Of a stretch of DNA of 64,000 nucleotides, positions 10,643 through 21,573 are shown piece by piece. Made by a program: the position numbers and the translations under genes. The notes under the pieces were generated by a model. That model did not search any database and was not told the DNA's origin. It was given only the letters and a program-made list of their open reading frames with translations. Origin of the DNA: Paralithodes platypus (Eukaryota; Arthropoda; Malacostraca; Decapoda; Lithodidae); the NCBI GenBank assembly GCA_032716605.1, contig CM064509.1, forward strand, positions 40,770,866-40,834,865, written 5' to 3'. The stretch's first letter is position 1, and each line of letters opens with the position of its first letter.

Positions 10643-11191
10643 ATGAGTACCGGTAAATCTAAATTAGTTTCAATTGTAGGACATAGTTTAGTACCACGAT
10701 CTATCGGGCCGGTTAGCGGTTCTGAAATACGTATTTTTCGTTCACCGGGCGCCAAAGTTTCCTGCTTTGAATCAAATCAAACTCTTGCTAGCGTTCTTGA
10801 TTGGTCTCATGATCTTACTATTTTAGTTCTGGGTGGTAACGATATAAATGACAACTGCGTGCCATCCAACGTTGCTAATGATCTCCGATACGTTATAGAA
10901 CAAATTCACAGTCATTGTAATTCACATATCGCTGTTGTATTGATCGAGAATCGTAATCCTCCCGCTAATAATCGATTCAATGTCACATCAGCCAATTATA
11001 AACGAATCGTCAATAACATCAATAATAGGCTGAAGAGATTTTATAAGAACAGGAACCACGTGAGATTTTTTAGTGTGGGGGCAAAACCCTTTCAAAACAC
11101 AACCGATGGGGTACACTTTGACGACGAGACTAAGAGTCACTTAATTCGTAAATTCCGCAATACCATCAGACATTTCCTCGATCATAACTAA
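10643..11191 (+). CDS. SGNH/GDSL hydrolase-like ORF of inner BEL/Pao
   Basis: This intact 182-residue ORF from ATG 10643 ends 17 bases before the gag ATG. SGNH-type landmarks are VGHSLV (Ser15), LGGNDI (Asn66) and DGVHFD (Asp155, His158), in the right order and spacing for a small single-domain SGNH hydrolase. No signal peptide or membrane segment is evident. The frame is open upstream to 10622 without another ATG, so 10643 is the start. It is homologous to the ORF at 8463-9113, although the two elements have distinct gag genes. Known SGNH domains in mobile elements occur in CR1-type LINE ORF1 and in Ngaro/DIRS-type elements. I do not know of one placed before gag in BEL/Pao. Enzymatic activity is inference. 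Confidence 0.88.
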   Translation: MSTGKSKLVSIVGHSLVPRSIGPVSGSEIRIFRSPGAKVSCFESNQTLASVLDWSHDLTILVLGGNDINDNCVPSNVANDLRYVIEQIHSHCNSHIAVVLIENRNPPANNRFNVTSANYKRIVNNINNRLKRFYKNRNHVRFFSVGAKPFQNTTDGVHFDDETKSHLIRKFRNTIRHFLDHN

Positions 11192-11208
11192 TAAGATTAC
11201 CTACAACC

Positions 11209-12697
11209 ATGGAAGCAGCTAAACGATCACTCACAGCTTATAAGGGACACCTCACGAGAGCTATTCAAAACTGTGAACAACTTCTCAAAGCAACAACTGT
11301 GGATTTGGTAGAAGTAGAGCGAACTATAGACCGTTTGGTGTCAAAGTGGAACAATTATGAAGAAGGCTACACTAAATTAGAGGCTCTACTAATTGAGAGT
11401 GAAACTAAGGAAGATGTCATCGATAAAATGCAAGCAGAGTATTATAAACATGAAGCGGACTATCAAGATCACATAGTCAAGCTAAGAACAGCTGTTGCCG
11501 CTAAACCTGCGCAGAACTCCACAACTCCATCAGGCGGCACAGATAGTAACCAAGGTAGTGTAGCGGTAGTGAAGCCTAAGCTTCCATGCATCAAAATCCC
11601 AGTTTTTTCTGGAGACATCACAGAGTACGAGGCTTTTATAGATCAATTTCAGGCGCAAATAGGCAGCCGCTCAGATTTAGAGCCCGTTTCAAAACTCCAG
11701 TATTTGAAATCTCATTTAAAGGGCAGAGCATTGGATCTTATTGAAGGTTATAGCTCCGTCACAGCCAACTACCAGAGTGCGCTTGACTCTCTGAAAGATA
11801 CATACGGAGTCGAAGAAAGGATAAAACACTGTCTGTTACATACGATAGTTAGCTTGAATTCACCAAAAAATGACAGAGGAGATCTTGAGACATTCAGAAT
11901 AGCAATGTTAAACTTAACCAGAAGCCTTAGTAATAAACACGATTACACCTGCTGTGAATGGATAATCTCATCTTTATTCCAACATAAACTACCAAGCGCA
12001 ACCATCAGGCAGTTATATCTAAAGTATGAGACAAACAGCTCAGATCAATGAAGGCTTAAGAGATCTTGTATCACACATGGAAACAGAATCTCAAGCAAAG
12101 GCAAGTAGGAGTGAAAAGCAGGATACTCAGTGGAAAAGATCAGATAGGTCTACAGAAAAGACCATTGGAACCTACTACAACACCGAATCAAGAACCAAGC
12201 CGAAGGCAAAACCAGAACCTTCATGCATATTTTGTGGTGGATCACACAGAAACGCACAGTGCTCTAAATACGCCACTGGGACTGGAAGAATCCAGCGGCT
12301 AAAAGAACTCGAACTCTGCACAAGACGTATGGGAACTCATTCCATCAAATCTTGTAACACCAGGCTACAAATCTGCCGTAGGTGTCAGAAGGGTGTACAT
12401 CACACCAATTTATGTAAATCATTTGATAAATCTAACCAACAGACTAGTCAGAGGGTGAACACTTCATCCACTGAGTATATAGCTCCACCTAAACAAAGTA
12501 ATTCATCCACATCCAATGTAGCGCACATAAATGTTACTACGGGTTCAACAATATCTAGATTCTCCGGAGTGGCTCTGTCAACGGGATTAGCAAATCTAGA
12601 ACATGGCGGAAACGAAAGGGAGGTTAGACTGTTCTTTGATAGCGGTTCACAGAAATCTTTCATAACTAGAAGCCTTGTAAATCAGACAAAATTACCC
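11209..12697 (+). pseudogene. Inner BEL/Pao gag and start of protease
   Basis: From ATG 11209 the frame encodes a coiled N-terminal region, then the capsid-like block with LPCIKIPVFSGDITEYEAF, typical of BEL/Pao Gag. It breaks at about 12035-12050 by a one-base shift and continues in the frame beginning near 12026. Zinc knuckles follow near 12220-12420: CIFCGGSHRNAQC (CX2CX3HX4C) is intact, and CRRCQKGVHHTNLC is intact. The middle one reads CTRRMGTHSIKSC, with its second Cys replaced by Arg. The protease starts with the active-site-like FFDSGSQKSF near 12640. Coding then stops at TTAA 12698-12701, where the TTAA-type transposon is inserted. Confidence 0.88.
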
Positions 12698-12701
12698 TTA
12701 A

Positions 12702-13183
12702 CCTCTGAAGTGCGCATGGGGGTAATTGGAAACGTCCCCCTGTGCTGACGTATTTGAGGTGTTTCCGTCACTAAAATATTCATTGTGCCATTAATAGCAT
12801 TAATACTTATCCATATGCACCTATTATGGGTTGATTATAAAGGTATTAACCTGAAACAACAATAAAACGAGTGAAAACAGCGTTTGGATGGTCAAAATCG
12901 GAGATATAGCCCGCGAGTTGTATAATGTATGGGTGAGGCAAGCTGCTTTCCCGCCAATTTCCCCCAAGGCCACTGAGACACAGTCGATCGATACTCTCTC
13001 TCTCTCTCTTGCACTCGCTTGCCATCAGTGATGACAACACCCTGCTTGCAACTCGCTAATGTTAGCACGAAAATATACCTCAGAATAAGGGAATAACAGG
13101 GAAAATAGGTGATAACTGAAGGAGAGGAGGAAAGTGGGGAAGGAAGGGAGGTAGAGGACTGAGATTTTGCATGGCCCAGGGGC

Positions 13184-13217
<34 letters not shown>

Positions 13218-13313
13218 CCGATGTCAAAAGTTGATTTTTTTTTTCACTCACTCATAAGAGTCTCCCCGCAGTCCGCCGGGGGAATTCTTAAGAGTCTCCC
13301 CGCAGTTCCCGGG
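12702..13313. mobile_element. TTAA-flanked MITE, piggyBac-like (family C, copy 1)
   Basis: This 612-bp non-coding element is flanked by TTAA at 12698-12701 and 13314-13317. The left end is CCTCTGAAGTGCGC; the right end read inward is CCCGGGAACTGCGG. This is an imperfect ~14-bp inverted terminus. A near-identical copy lies reversed at 48146-48759. The element contains a long T run (13188-13217) and two tandem copies of GAGTCTCCCCGCAGT near its right end. Removing it with one TTAA restores an open protease frame in the host element. Confidence 0.93.
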
Positions 13314-13359
13314 TTAAAGACGTCTGTGAAGATGACTCTTAATGGATTCATGGGCCAAC

Positions 13360-13807
13360 CAGGGGCGCGTTCGGTAGACCTATCGTTTAGGGCCGATAGC
13401 TCTAGCGAACGCGATAGCCGCCGATTCAATGAATCGGCGATCGAAAACGATTGCTGTTTTAGCTATCAGAGCGATCGGTCCTCGGAGGTCGATGATCGAC
13501 GAGAATGTAAACAAACCATTTAAAGTTATTATATTGCTAATAATATAGATTGCGTATCGTGTTTCCCCTTCTTGAATACAATTTATGTAATTATTAAACA
13601 CACTACGAAAAATAGGCGAAAAATAAACAATTCTTGTTGCGATGTCTTCTTCTTCTTCTTCTTTCTTGGGTCAAAGGGCTATTGTTATTGTTTACAAAGC
13701 TCTGGCAGACCGATCGGCGATCTGTGTCGTTCGGTAATGAAATCGAAACACCGTTCTATCAAGCGCTATCAGACGAATCGGCGATAGGTTTACCGAACGC
13801 GCTCCTG
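13360..13807. mobile_element. hAT-like MITE in the BEL/Pao protease region
   Basis: This is a ~448-bp element with 26-bp inverted termini: CAGGGGCGCGTTCGGTAGAC at the left and CAGGAGCGCGTTCGGTAAAC when the right end is read inward. Both continue CTATCG. A CAGGG terminus is common in hAT elements, which make 8-bp duplications. The flanks TGGGCCAA (13351-13358) and TTACCCAA (13808-13815) match at five of eight bases, a possible decayed duplication. The interior has many CGATC/GAATCGG words and no transposase. The BEL/Pao frame continues exactly across it. Confidence 0.75.
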
Positions 13808-13812
13808 TTACC

Positions 13813-16800
13813 CAAAATTATGACTTAGTCAAACCAATAATAAAGGTGGGAAACCGGAGGAAAAGGATCACAGCAGTAGTAGTGGATGAGTTACCGCAAA
13901 CCATTGTGACTGCTGGAATATCAGGAGCTATGGAACATTTAACCAGGAAAGGGATGAAACTAGCAGATACCATACCCCACTATGATCAAGTAGGACCTGT
14001 GGGTATACTAATTGGCGCAGATCACTACTATGATTTTATATCACGTCACACAGTTGTACGTGAAGGCATAAACCTGCTCAAATCTCCAGCTGGATATATA
14101 CTAACAGGAAATATTCCTACTAAGTACAACACATTGAGTGGATCTAATCACGATACACAGAATATTATACCAGAGTCTGTCCTAGTGATGAGAATTACGG
14201 ACCATATGGATCCCCTTATTGGAGTGGAAACTCACCTTGAAGAAGAGACTGAGGTTCACAAACTATGGGATTTAGACACGTTGGGAATCGATGCCACTGA
14301 GCCAATGCCAGATGACCGTATGTCCTATAAAGTATACCTGGACTCTTTGAAATATGAAGCAGGACAATACTGGGTTAAGTTACCATGGAAGTTGAATAAA
14401 GCTGATCTTCCGAACAATTATTCAAGAGCAATTGGACAAATGCACTCCCTAGTTAAAGAACTGAAGAGAAAAGACAAGATTGAGATATACCAGAAGATTC
14501 TTGACGATCAACTAGAGGCAGGATTCATTGAAGAAGTACCCAAGCCTACACCTAATGATCAATCCCACTACTTGCCACACCATGCAGTTGTTAAAGAGTC
14601 GGCTACAACACCATTAAGAATAGTGTTCAATTGTAGTTCACGAGCAAACAAAGGTAGTCCCTCTCTGAATGACTGTTTAATGACAGGTCCCCCATTGACT
14701 AGCAAACTATATGATGTGCTTCTCAAATTTAGAACTAATCAACATGCATATACAGCAGATATTTCAAAGGCGTTCCTGAGAATTGGGCTACAAGAGGAAG
14801 ATCGTGACTACACAAGATTTTTATGGCCAATTGATATACAAGATGTGAATAGTCCACTGAGAACATTCCGGTTCAAGTCGGTCCTATTTGGTGCCACAAG
14901 CTCACCATTCTTGCTTCAGGCCACGATAGATTTTCATCTGAAGTCTTCAGAAAGCCCCATCAAGGAAATGTTGGCCTCCAATTTCTATGTAGACAATTTC
15001 CAAGGGACAGTGATGAATGAAGATAAATTGACATACATATATAAGGAAGCCAATAGAGAACTCCAGCATTCTAATATGCCGCTAAGACAATGGGTCACCA
15101 ACAATACAAAGCTGAACACTGCAATTGAGAAAGACTTTCCCGGATATAAAGTTCCAGACACGACATCAGTTCTTGGAATATTATGGAACGTTAAAGAAGA
15201 TGTATTGAAGTTGAAGCCAGTGAAATATGTCGACAGTCAATCAAGCTCCATTACAAAAAGACAGCTACTAGCCAAAGTTAGTAAATTATTTGATCCCCTA
15301 GGTATAATGTCACCTATCACTATAAAGGGAAAACTATTGGTTCAAGAAGCTTGGCGCCTTAAAGTGGAGTGTGATGACATTCTCCCTGAATTCTATGTTG
15401 ATGAATGGAAAGAGTTGGAATCTGAATTTCAGAAGCTATCAAGTCTACAGGTACCCAGGTCCATGCTCTCTACACATATTCTGTGACGCTTCCACAAGGG
15501 CATACGGTGCAGTTGCATATTTGGTGGATGATTCAAACTCCCTACTTCTAACCAGTAAGGCAAGAGTAGCCCCATTGAAGTCTAGGACCATACCTCAACT
15601 AGAACTTGTCAACTTGAACTAGAACTTGCTTGTCGGAACAAGACTGGGATCATACATTAATCATATCTTAGGAAACCTGAACATCATTAAAACTTACTTA
15701 TGGTCAGATAATGAAGCTTGTCTGCAATGGGTGAAAAATGACAACTCTAAAATACCGTATGTGAAAAACCATGTTGCAGAAATTAAAGAACTACAAAAGG
15801 GATTTGTGTTTATGCACGTAGACACCAAGAATAATCCTGCAGATCTGCTCAGTAGAGGCGTCAAAGTACAAAGGCTTGACTCTTTATGGTTTAATGGTCC
15901 AGAGTGGTTGACGGATCCTAAACTTTGGCCTAACCAAAAGCCTTATGTTGTATCAAACATTCTTGTGCCAGACGTTCTATCACTCATAAGTAGTAATCCA
16001 AGCGCTTTGGTAAATCCCAATAGATATTCAACTCTTGGTAAATTACTGAGAGTAACAAAAGGGGTGATGGACTTTGTCAATAACTTGTTTGCAAAGAGAA
16101 GATGGAATCGCAGATTGAAGATTCAGTGTCCCATGACCTATTGGATAAAACATCTACAAAGTGAAGTATATGAGGATGAACTACAAACTCTATCAAGGAA
16201 GGAACCAGAATCACAACCTGAGACATCTAAAAAGATACTCAGATCAAATAACTTCTTAATTCACCGCTTAGGGTTATTCCTTGATGAGGAAGGCCTCATT
16301 AGATGTAAAGGGAGAATCCATCATTCATCTTTGCAATATAGTACTAAACATCCCATCCTACTGCCAAAGAAGCATTGGTTTACTGAACTGGTGATAGAAG
16401 ACTCACATGCGACTACCTTACATGGAGGGATTGCCGAAACCTTAATAAACATACGACAGCAATTCTGGATACCAAAAGCTCGTCAAGCCATCAAGAAATG
16501 CCGCCAGAAATGTGTAGTTTGTAAAAGATATGATGCCAGAAAGATCAGGTATCCCACATCACCACCTCTTCCCGAAGAACGTGTGCAGCAAACAGCTCCC
16601 TTTCAAGTTGTGGGAGTAGATTATACTGGAGCAATCCAGTTGCAGGGACCCAATGGAGAGGAACAGTCTACGACAAAAGTTTATGTCTGTCTGTTTACTT
16701 GTGCTAACACCAGGGCTGTACATTTAGAACTTGTAACAGACATGTCTGCCAGCACCTTTTTAAGAGCATTTCGGAGATTTTCAGGCAGACGGTCATGCCC

Positions 16801-17650
16801 TCGTCTCATAATTTCGGACAATGGATCAAATTTCAGAGCAACGGAACCACTCCATAAAAGTTTTTTTCAAATGGCGGAGGTACAAACTTTCTTTGAGGGT
16901 CGGCGTTGTGAATGGAAGTTCATTCCCCCTAAAGCTCCATGGCAGGGTGGATTTTACGAAAGAATGGTGGGTGTCGTCAAAAGATGCTTGCGCAAGGTGT
17001 TGCATAATAAGAGGGTTAGTGTAGATGAATTGAGGACGGTTCTAGTGGAAATCGAGGCTAGAGTAAATAACCGACCACTAACCTATGTACACGAAGATAT
17101 TGATGAGCTTCAAGCCCTGACACCCAACCATCTCTTACAAGGATCCCCCATTCAAGTCCTACCGCCTGTGATTAATAAAGACGCTATAAAGGACCCCGAT
17201 TTCTTACTGAACTTGGCTACTCCTACTACAGAGAAGTTGACCACAAGCTTCAATCATCTCAACAAATTGCTCAAACAATGGCAGAGAGTATGGCAACAAG
17301 ATTACTTGATATCATTGAGAGAGTACCATTATGGAAAGAAACCTAGTGCTGAAACTCGTTTGATGGTTGGAGACGTGGTTTTAATAGATTGTGAAACTCC
17401 AAGATCAACCTGGCCTCTTGGGAAAATAGTTTCTCTGCATCCAGATACATATGGTACCGTGAGAGTGGTTAAAGTGCTGTCAAAGGGTAAGGTATCTCTA
17501 AGGACAGTAGACAAATTAATTCCCTTAGAAATATCTAGTGAAAGTACTCTCGATACCACGCAAACAGTGCCAACACAGAAAGGTCAGAGACCTAAACGAC
17601 AAACAGCAATCAAAGCCCTGTCAAAGATACATGATCAACTGATGACTTAG
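13813..17650 (+). pseudogene. Inner BEL/Pao pol: protease end, RT, RNase H, integrase
   Basis: Coding resumes after the hAT-like insert and runs to TAG at 17648-17650. Landmarks are the conserved VVVDELP region, the RT palm with YTADISKAFLRI (about 14750) and YVDN (about 14987), and RNase H starting FCDASTRAYGAV (about 15480). The integrase HHCC zinc region is at about 16405-16525. The catalytic residues are VDYTG, SDNGSNF and FYERM (about 16617, 16815 and 16957), followed by the C-terminal DUF5641-like domain with DVVLIDCETPR. The frame shifts near 15470, and an in-frame TAG at 15620-15622 falls in a small duplication of CTAGAACTTG. YVDN replaces YVDD; whether this matters needs comparison with active BEL elements. 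Confidence 0.93.
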
Positions 17651-17801
17651 ATTATATAGTAAAGTTAAGAAGTGGAGGATTAGGTTGTACATAAAAAAGA
17701 AAAAAAAAATGCTACCACTTCATATTGGGTTATTGGTGATGGTAATAAGTTTAGGTTTAGTTAATGTATGAGGGTTAAGTGCTTTCTGGCACCCCCCAGG
17801 A

Positions 17802-18183
17802 TGTGGGAAATATTATCCCACAGCGGATAATGTTAGTTAACCTATAAATGTTCGCATAATATAAATAATGTGGGGTAATTAACATCTTACCAAAAGTAAG
17901 TTTTGTATATTGCGCTAACTTTTCTTTTGTGACAATAATTGATCGACCTTGCTATCTAAATATAATTACGATTGAAACTATTAACAGGCATAAGGTAGAC
18001 CGGAAATTAATTAATATTTATTATCTTTATTACAGAATTACTTGTACTTGTTTGCCGGATCCAACCGAGCCGTAAGTTAATTATAGAACTTGTTATTGTA
18101 AAGCCCGAATAATAGTTGTGTGTGAAGGTTGCTGATCATCGAGGGGCGATTAGGGCGGTCGCTACAGTTAACATTTCATTACA
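17802..18183 (+). repeat. 3' LTR of inner BEL/Pao, internally deleted
   Basis: This 382-bp copy begins TGTGGGAAATATT and ends TTTCATTACA, directly followed by the target duplication AGAGG. Relative to the 5' LTR it lacks bases equivalent to 9677-10303 and carries a 6-bp duplication (ACTTGT). A purine-poor stretch and a CCCCCCAGGA word precede it, so the polypurine primer is not obvious. From 17651 to 17801 I see only 3' untranslated sequence with an A-rich run. Confidence 0.92.
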
Positions 18184-19998
18184 AGAGGCCCTAACTGATA
18201 TCAAGTCGTATAACGTAGAGTTGTATAGCTTATATTCAGATGATCAGTTAGAGGATGAGATGGTGAAAGATATGCAGTATGTTAATCAAGTAAACGGTCA
18301 GTTAGCTGAGTTAGATAGTGCTCTACAGACAACCACTACTGGTAGATCTCATGATGGTGCAGCAAGTAGGAAACAAGGGTATTAAGCTACCCTCCCTAAA
18401 GTTGCCATTTTTTTATGGGGATCCAACACAGTGGGTGGGTTTCTGGGAGCTCTTTGATTGTAGTGTTCACTCCCAAACAGACTTAACTGACATTCAGAAA
18501 GTTATGTATCTAAAGGGACAACTTAGTGGTGACTACAAATTGTTAGTGGATTTAGTTTGGTCGCTGCAAGTTATGAACCAGCGGTCACTATACTGAAAAA
18601 CAGTTATGGTCAAAAGGATCGCATCAAGGCAGCTCACATAGCGAAACTGTTTAATCTCCCGCATCCTAGCCAGGAGGTCAGTGCTCTGAAAGATTTTTCC
18701 GCGTCATTTGAGTGTGCGTTATCATTACGCTCTATGGATGTAACAGTAAGTGAAATGTGTGCAGTACTGTTGTATAATAAACTTCCTAGTGCACTCTCTG
18801 AAGTGATTAAGCGTGAATTAAAAGACAACTGGCTGGATGTGGATGAATATGTTTGTGTGTTTAAGACTGAAGTGTGCAATCTAGAAAGTAGACATAATCC
18901 ACTAGAACAGTTTGGGGCGACCGCCACAGCAGCATATGCGGTGTATCAGAAACCCGATACCAAGCAGAAGTATGGATGTAAGTTGTGTTTAAAGACAGGA
19001 CATTTTTGGGCAAAGTGTGCAAAATACAAGAACAGTCCCGCCAAGGCCAATAGAGCAAGGCAGTTGAAATTGTGCGTCGGGTGCCTGTCGTCAGAACATG
19101 GCAGCCAGGGGTGTACTAACCCTAAAATTAGGCCGTGCTGATTCTGCCAACAGAAACATTTTAATTATTTGTGTCCGACGCCACGCCTTGAACAAACTGG
19201 ACAACCAGTGGCCCCTGAACCAACAGTAACCATGGCTGTGGCTTAGGGCCGTGATGCAGTGTTGTTGCCTACCATTCAGATTCCCTTGACCGACAGAAAT
19301 GGTCATACCAGTAAAGTAAGAGCTTTGTTGGACCAATGTTCGCAGCGTACCTTCATCTTGCGCTCTGCTTTATCGCACCTTGATTACGTTGGGGTCAGTA
19401 AGGAACTGCTAAGGCTCCAGGGGTTTACTGGCTCACTTGGTAGTACTGAGTATGAAATAGTAGAGTTAACCTATCATCACAGAAGAAGGGTGCGTAAATT
19501 GAGAGCCGTTGTGGTGGAGGAGTTACCAGTATACAAACCAGGGAGAGGATTAGGGATGGAGGTAAATGCTATTAAGGCTCGGGGTTACAAATTAGCAGAT
19601 CCAGGTATCACTGATGGAGATATGATAGGGTTACTGATTGGGGCGGACTTTTATTACCACTTTGTACATTCAGGCTATGTCAGGGAAGGAAGTATAGTTA
19701 TGTTACCCACAATTTATGGTTATGCACTGAGTGGCACTTATCAGTCAGATATAGAAGAGACCCATGTAGAGTTAGTCACTGTTTTTAAGTTAGCAGTAGA
19801 CCCTTTAGTGGAGATACAGGAAGATATTGGCAGTAAATCTCCAGAATTAAAGGATCTGACAGCTCTATGGGACTTGGACCATATTGGTATAAGTCCTAAT
19901 GAGACTGGTAAGGGTGGGGAGAAGGTCTTAAATAGATTTTCTGAAACGGTACAGTATTCCGAAGCACAGGGACAGTATATAGTGGAACTGCCGTGGAG
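18184..19998 (+). pseudogene. Outer BEL/Pao gag-pol, remainder
   Basis: After the AGAGG duplication the gag frame from 9445 resumes (ALTDIKSYNVE). Frameshifts occur near 18360 and 18560. The Gag block LPSLKLPFFYGDPTQWVGFW is followed by three zinc knuckles at about 18975-19170: CKLCLKTGHFWAKC, CVGCLSSEHGSQGC, and a third containing an in-frame TGA at 19139-19141. A second stop, TAG, is at 19244-19246. The protease then starts (ALLDQCSQRTF), followed by RAVVVEELPVYKPG and GLLIGADFYYHFV. The coding ends abruptly at about 19998 after VELPW, where an RTE-like LINE tail begins. RT, RNase H, integrase and 3' LTR are missing from the window. Confidence 0.9.
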
Positions 19999-21573
19999 AT
20001 ATCTATATATCTATCTATCTATCTATATGCTCAGGCCCAATCCCCATTTTGGGGGTAGCCGACTCAAGACAGAGCAAAAACAGGGAAAACACAAAAACAA
20101 CATAAAACAACAAATAAACACAGATAAAAAGCACAAAACTCACACACATCCAGGTCACCCCGGAGAAGACCCAGAGACCAGGGTCACCAAGGTCGCTCCA
20201 GCACTCCCCCAGCCCCCGACCACCCGGAGAGGTTCCGATCTCGGCAGGCAGGCATGCAGCGGAGCCAAAGCCACAAGCCCTCCCACCACACTTCCAGGCG
20301 CACCCTTCATATTAATCGTCTCCCCGGGCCAGGCGCCTGATGGACTATTATCTAGTCCAACTTGCGCCCGACCCCTTACTCCAAATGACCACGTGTTCAC
20401 TCAACTATTCACAAGCATTCTCCATTCACTCCTGTCCACCACCACTTCCCCTACCTGATCTATAGTCATTCCTCTATCATCCAAAGCCTTTCTTACACAG
20501 TCTCTCCATCTCAATGGGGGTCTTCCTGCCCTTCTATCTCCCCTTGTACCTGACTCACATATTCTCTTTGTAAGCCTTTCATCTCCCATTCGTTCAACAT
20601 GACCATACCAGCTCAGCACCCTTCTGTCCACTCTGGCTGACAAATGTTCCTGCTGCCCCACTCTCCTACGTATCTCTTCATTCCTCAATCTGTCTCTACG
20701 AGTAACTCCACACATACTCCTCAAGCAGCTCATCTCCATCACATCCAGCCCTCTTTTCTCCTTTTTCTTCAGAGCCCATGTCTCAGCCCCATACATCACT
20801 GTTGGCACAACAATTCCTTGATACAGTGCACTTTTTACTTTCACTCCGAGATTTCTCGTCTTCCACATACTTCCCATTGCTCCGAAAACCTTCCTTCCTT
20901 CACACACTCTCTGTTTTACCTCCACTTCCATACCTCCACTCCTGCTTATCGTTCCTCCTAGATATTTAAAACACTCTACTTGTTCCAATATTTCCCCATC
21001 CAGCCTCACATCTAGATTCACCCTATGCTCTCCCCTATTACACACCATTACTTTACTTTTATTGACGTTCACCTTCAGTTTCCTCCTTCCACAAACCACA
21101 CCAAACTCTTTGACTACCCGCTGTAGTTTCTCATCAGAATCCGCCACCAATGCTGTGTCATCAGCGAACAGCAACTGATTCAACTCCCAATCTCTACCAT
21201 TCTTCCCTACTAAACCCAATCCTCTTCCCATAGTTCTCCTTTTCACCTCCCTCACCACACCATCCATAAACATATTAAACAGCCATGGTGACATTACACA
21301 ACCCTGTCGCAAACCTACCTTTACCTCAAACCATTCACTCAACTCACCATTTCCTACTCTCACACATGCTCTGCTCCCTTCATAAAAACTCTTAACTGCT
21401 TCTAACAAATTTCCTCCTATTTCATAAATCCTTAACACCTTCCACATTGCTTCACGGTCCACACGATCATACGCTTTTTCTAAGTCCATAAATGCCCAAA
21501 ATATCTCCTTATGCTTCTCTAAATACTTCTCGCATAACTGTCTTACTGCAAACATCTGATCCACGCACCCTCC
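19999..21573 (-). mobile_element. RTE-like LINE fragment with (GATA)n tail
   Basis: This minus-strand LINE's 3' end is a (GATA)n tail, seen as TATC repeats at 19999-20027, followed by 3' untranslated sequence to about 20400. The frame 21564-20401 encodes the RT from GCVDQM onward: DLEKAYDRVDRE, GLRQGCVMSPWL, catalytic LFADDTALVA (about 21150), NKSKVMVC, YGAETWALKKKE and WYGHVERMGDERL. It is uninterrupted for 387 codons. The 5' end is truncated within the GRGCVDQ block. No target duplication joins its two flanks: the left flank is BEL/Pao and the right flank is a Ty3/gypsy-linked repeat. Confidence 0.88.

Larger units (their letters stand above)
9590..18183 (+). mobile_element. Complete inner BEL/Pao element, TSD AGAGG
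   Basis: This 8.6-kb LTR retrotransposon has the order 5' LTR, primer site, SGNH-like ORF, gag, protease, RT, RNase H, integrase, 3' LTR. It is flanked by the 5-bp duplication AGAGG (9585-9589 and 18184-18188), the size expected for BEL/Pao. It is inserted in the gag of another BEL/Pao element. Two non-autonomous DNA transposons interrupt the protease region (12702-13313 and 13360-13807). The LTRs are nearly identical where both exist, suggesting recent insertion, but the 3' LTR has lost 627 bp. Confidence 0.93.
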
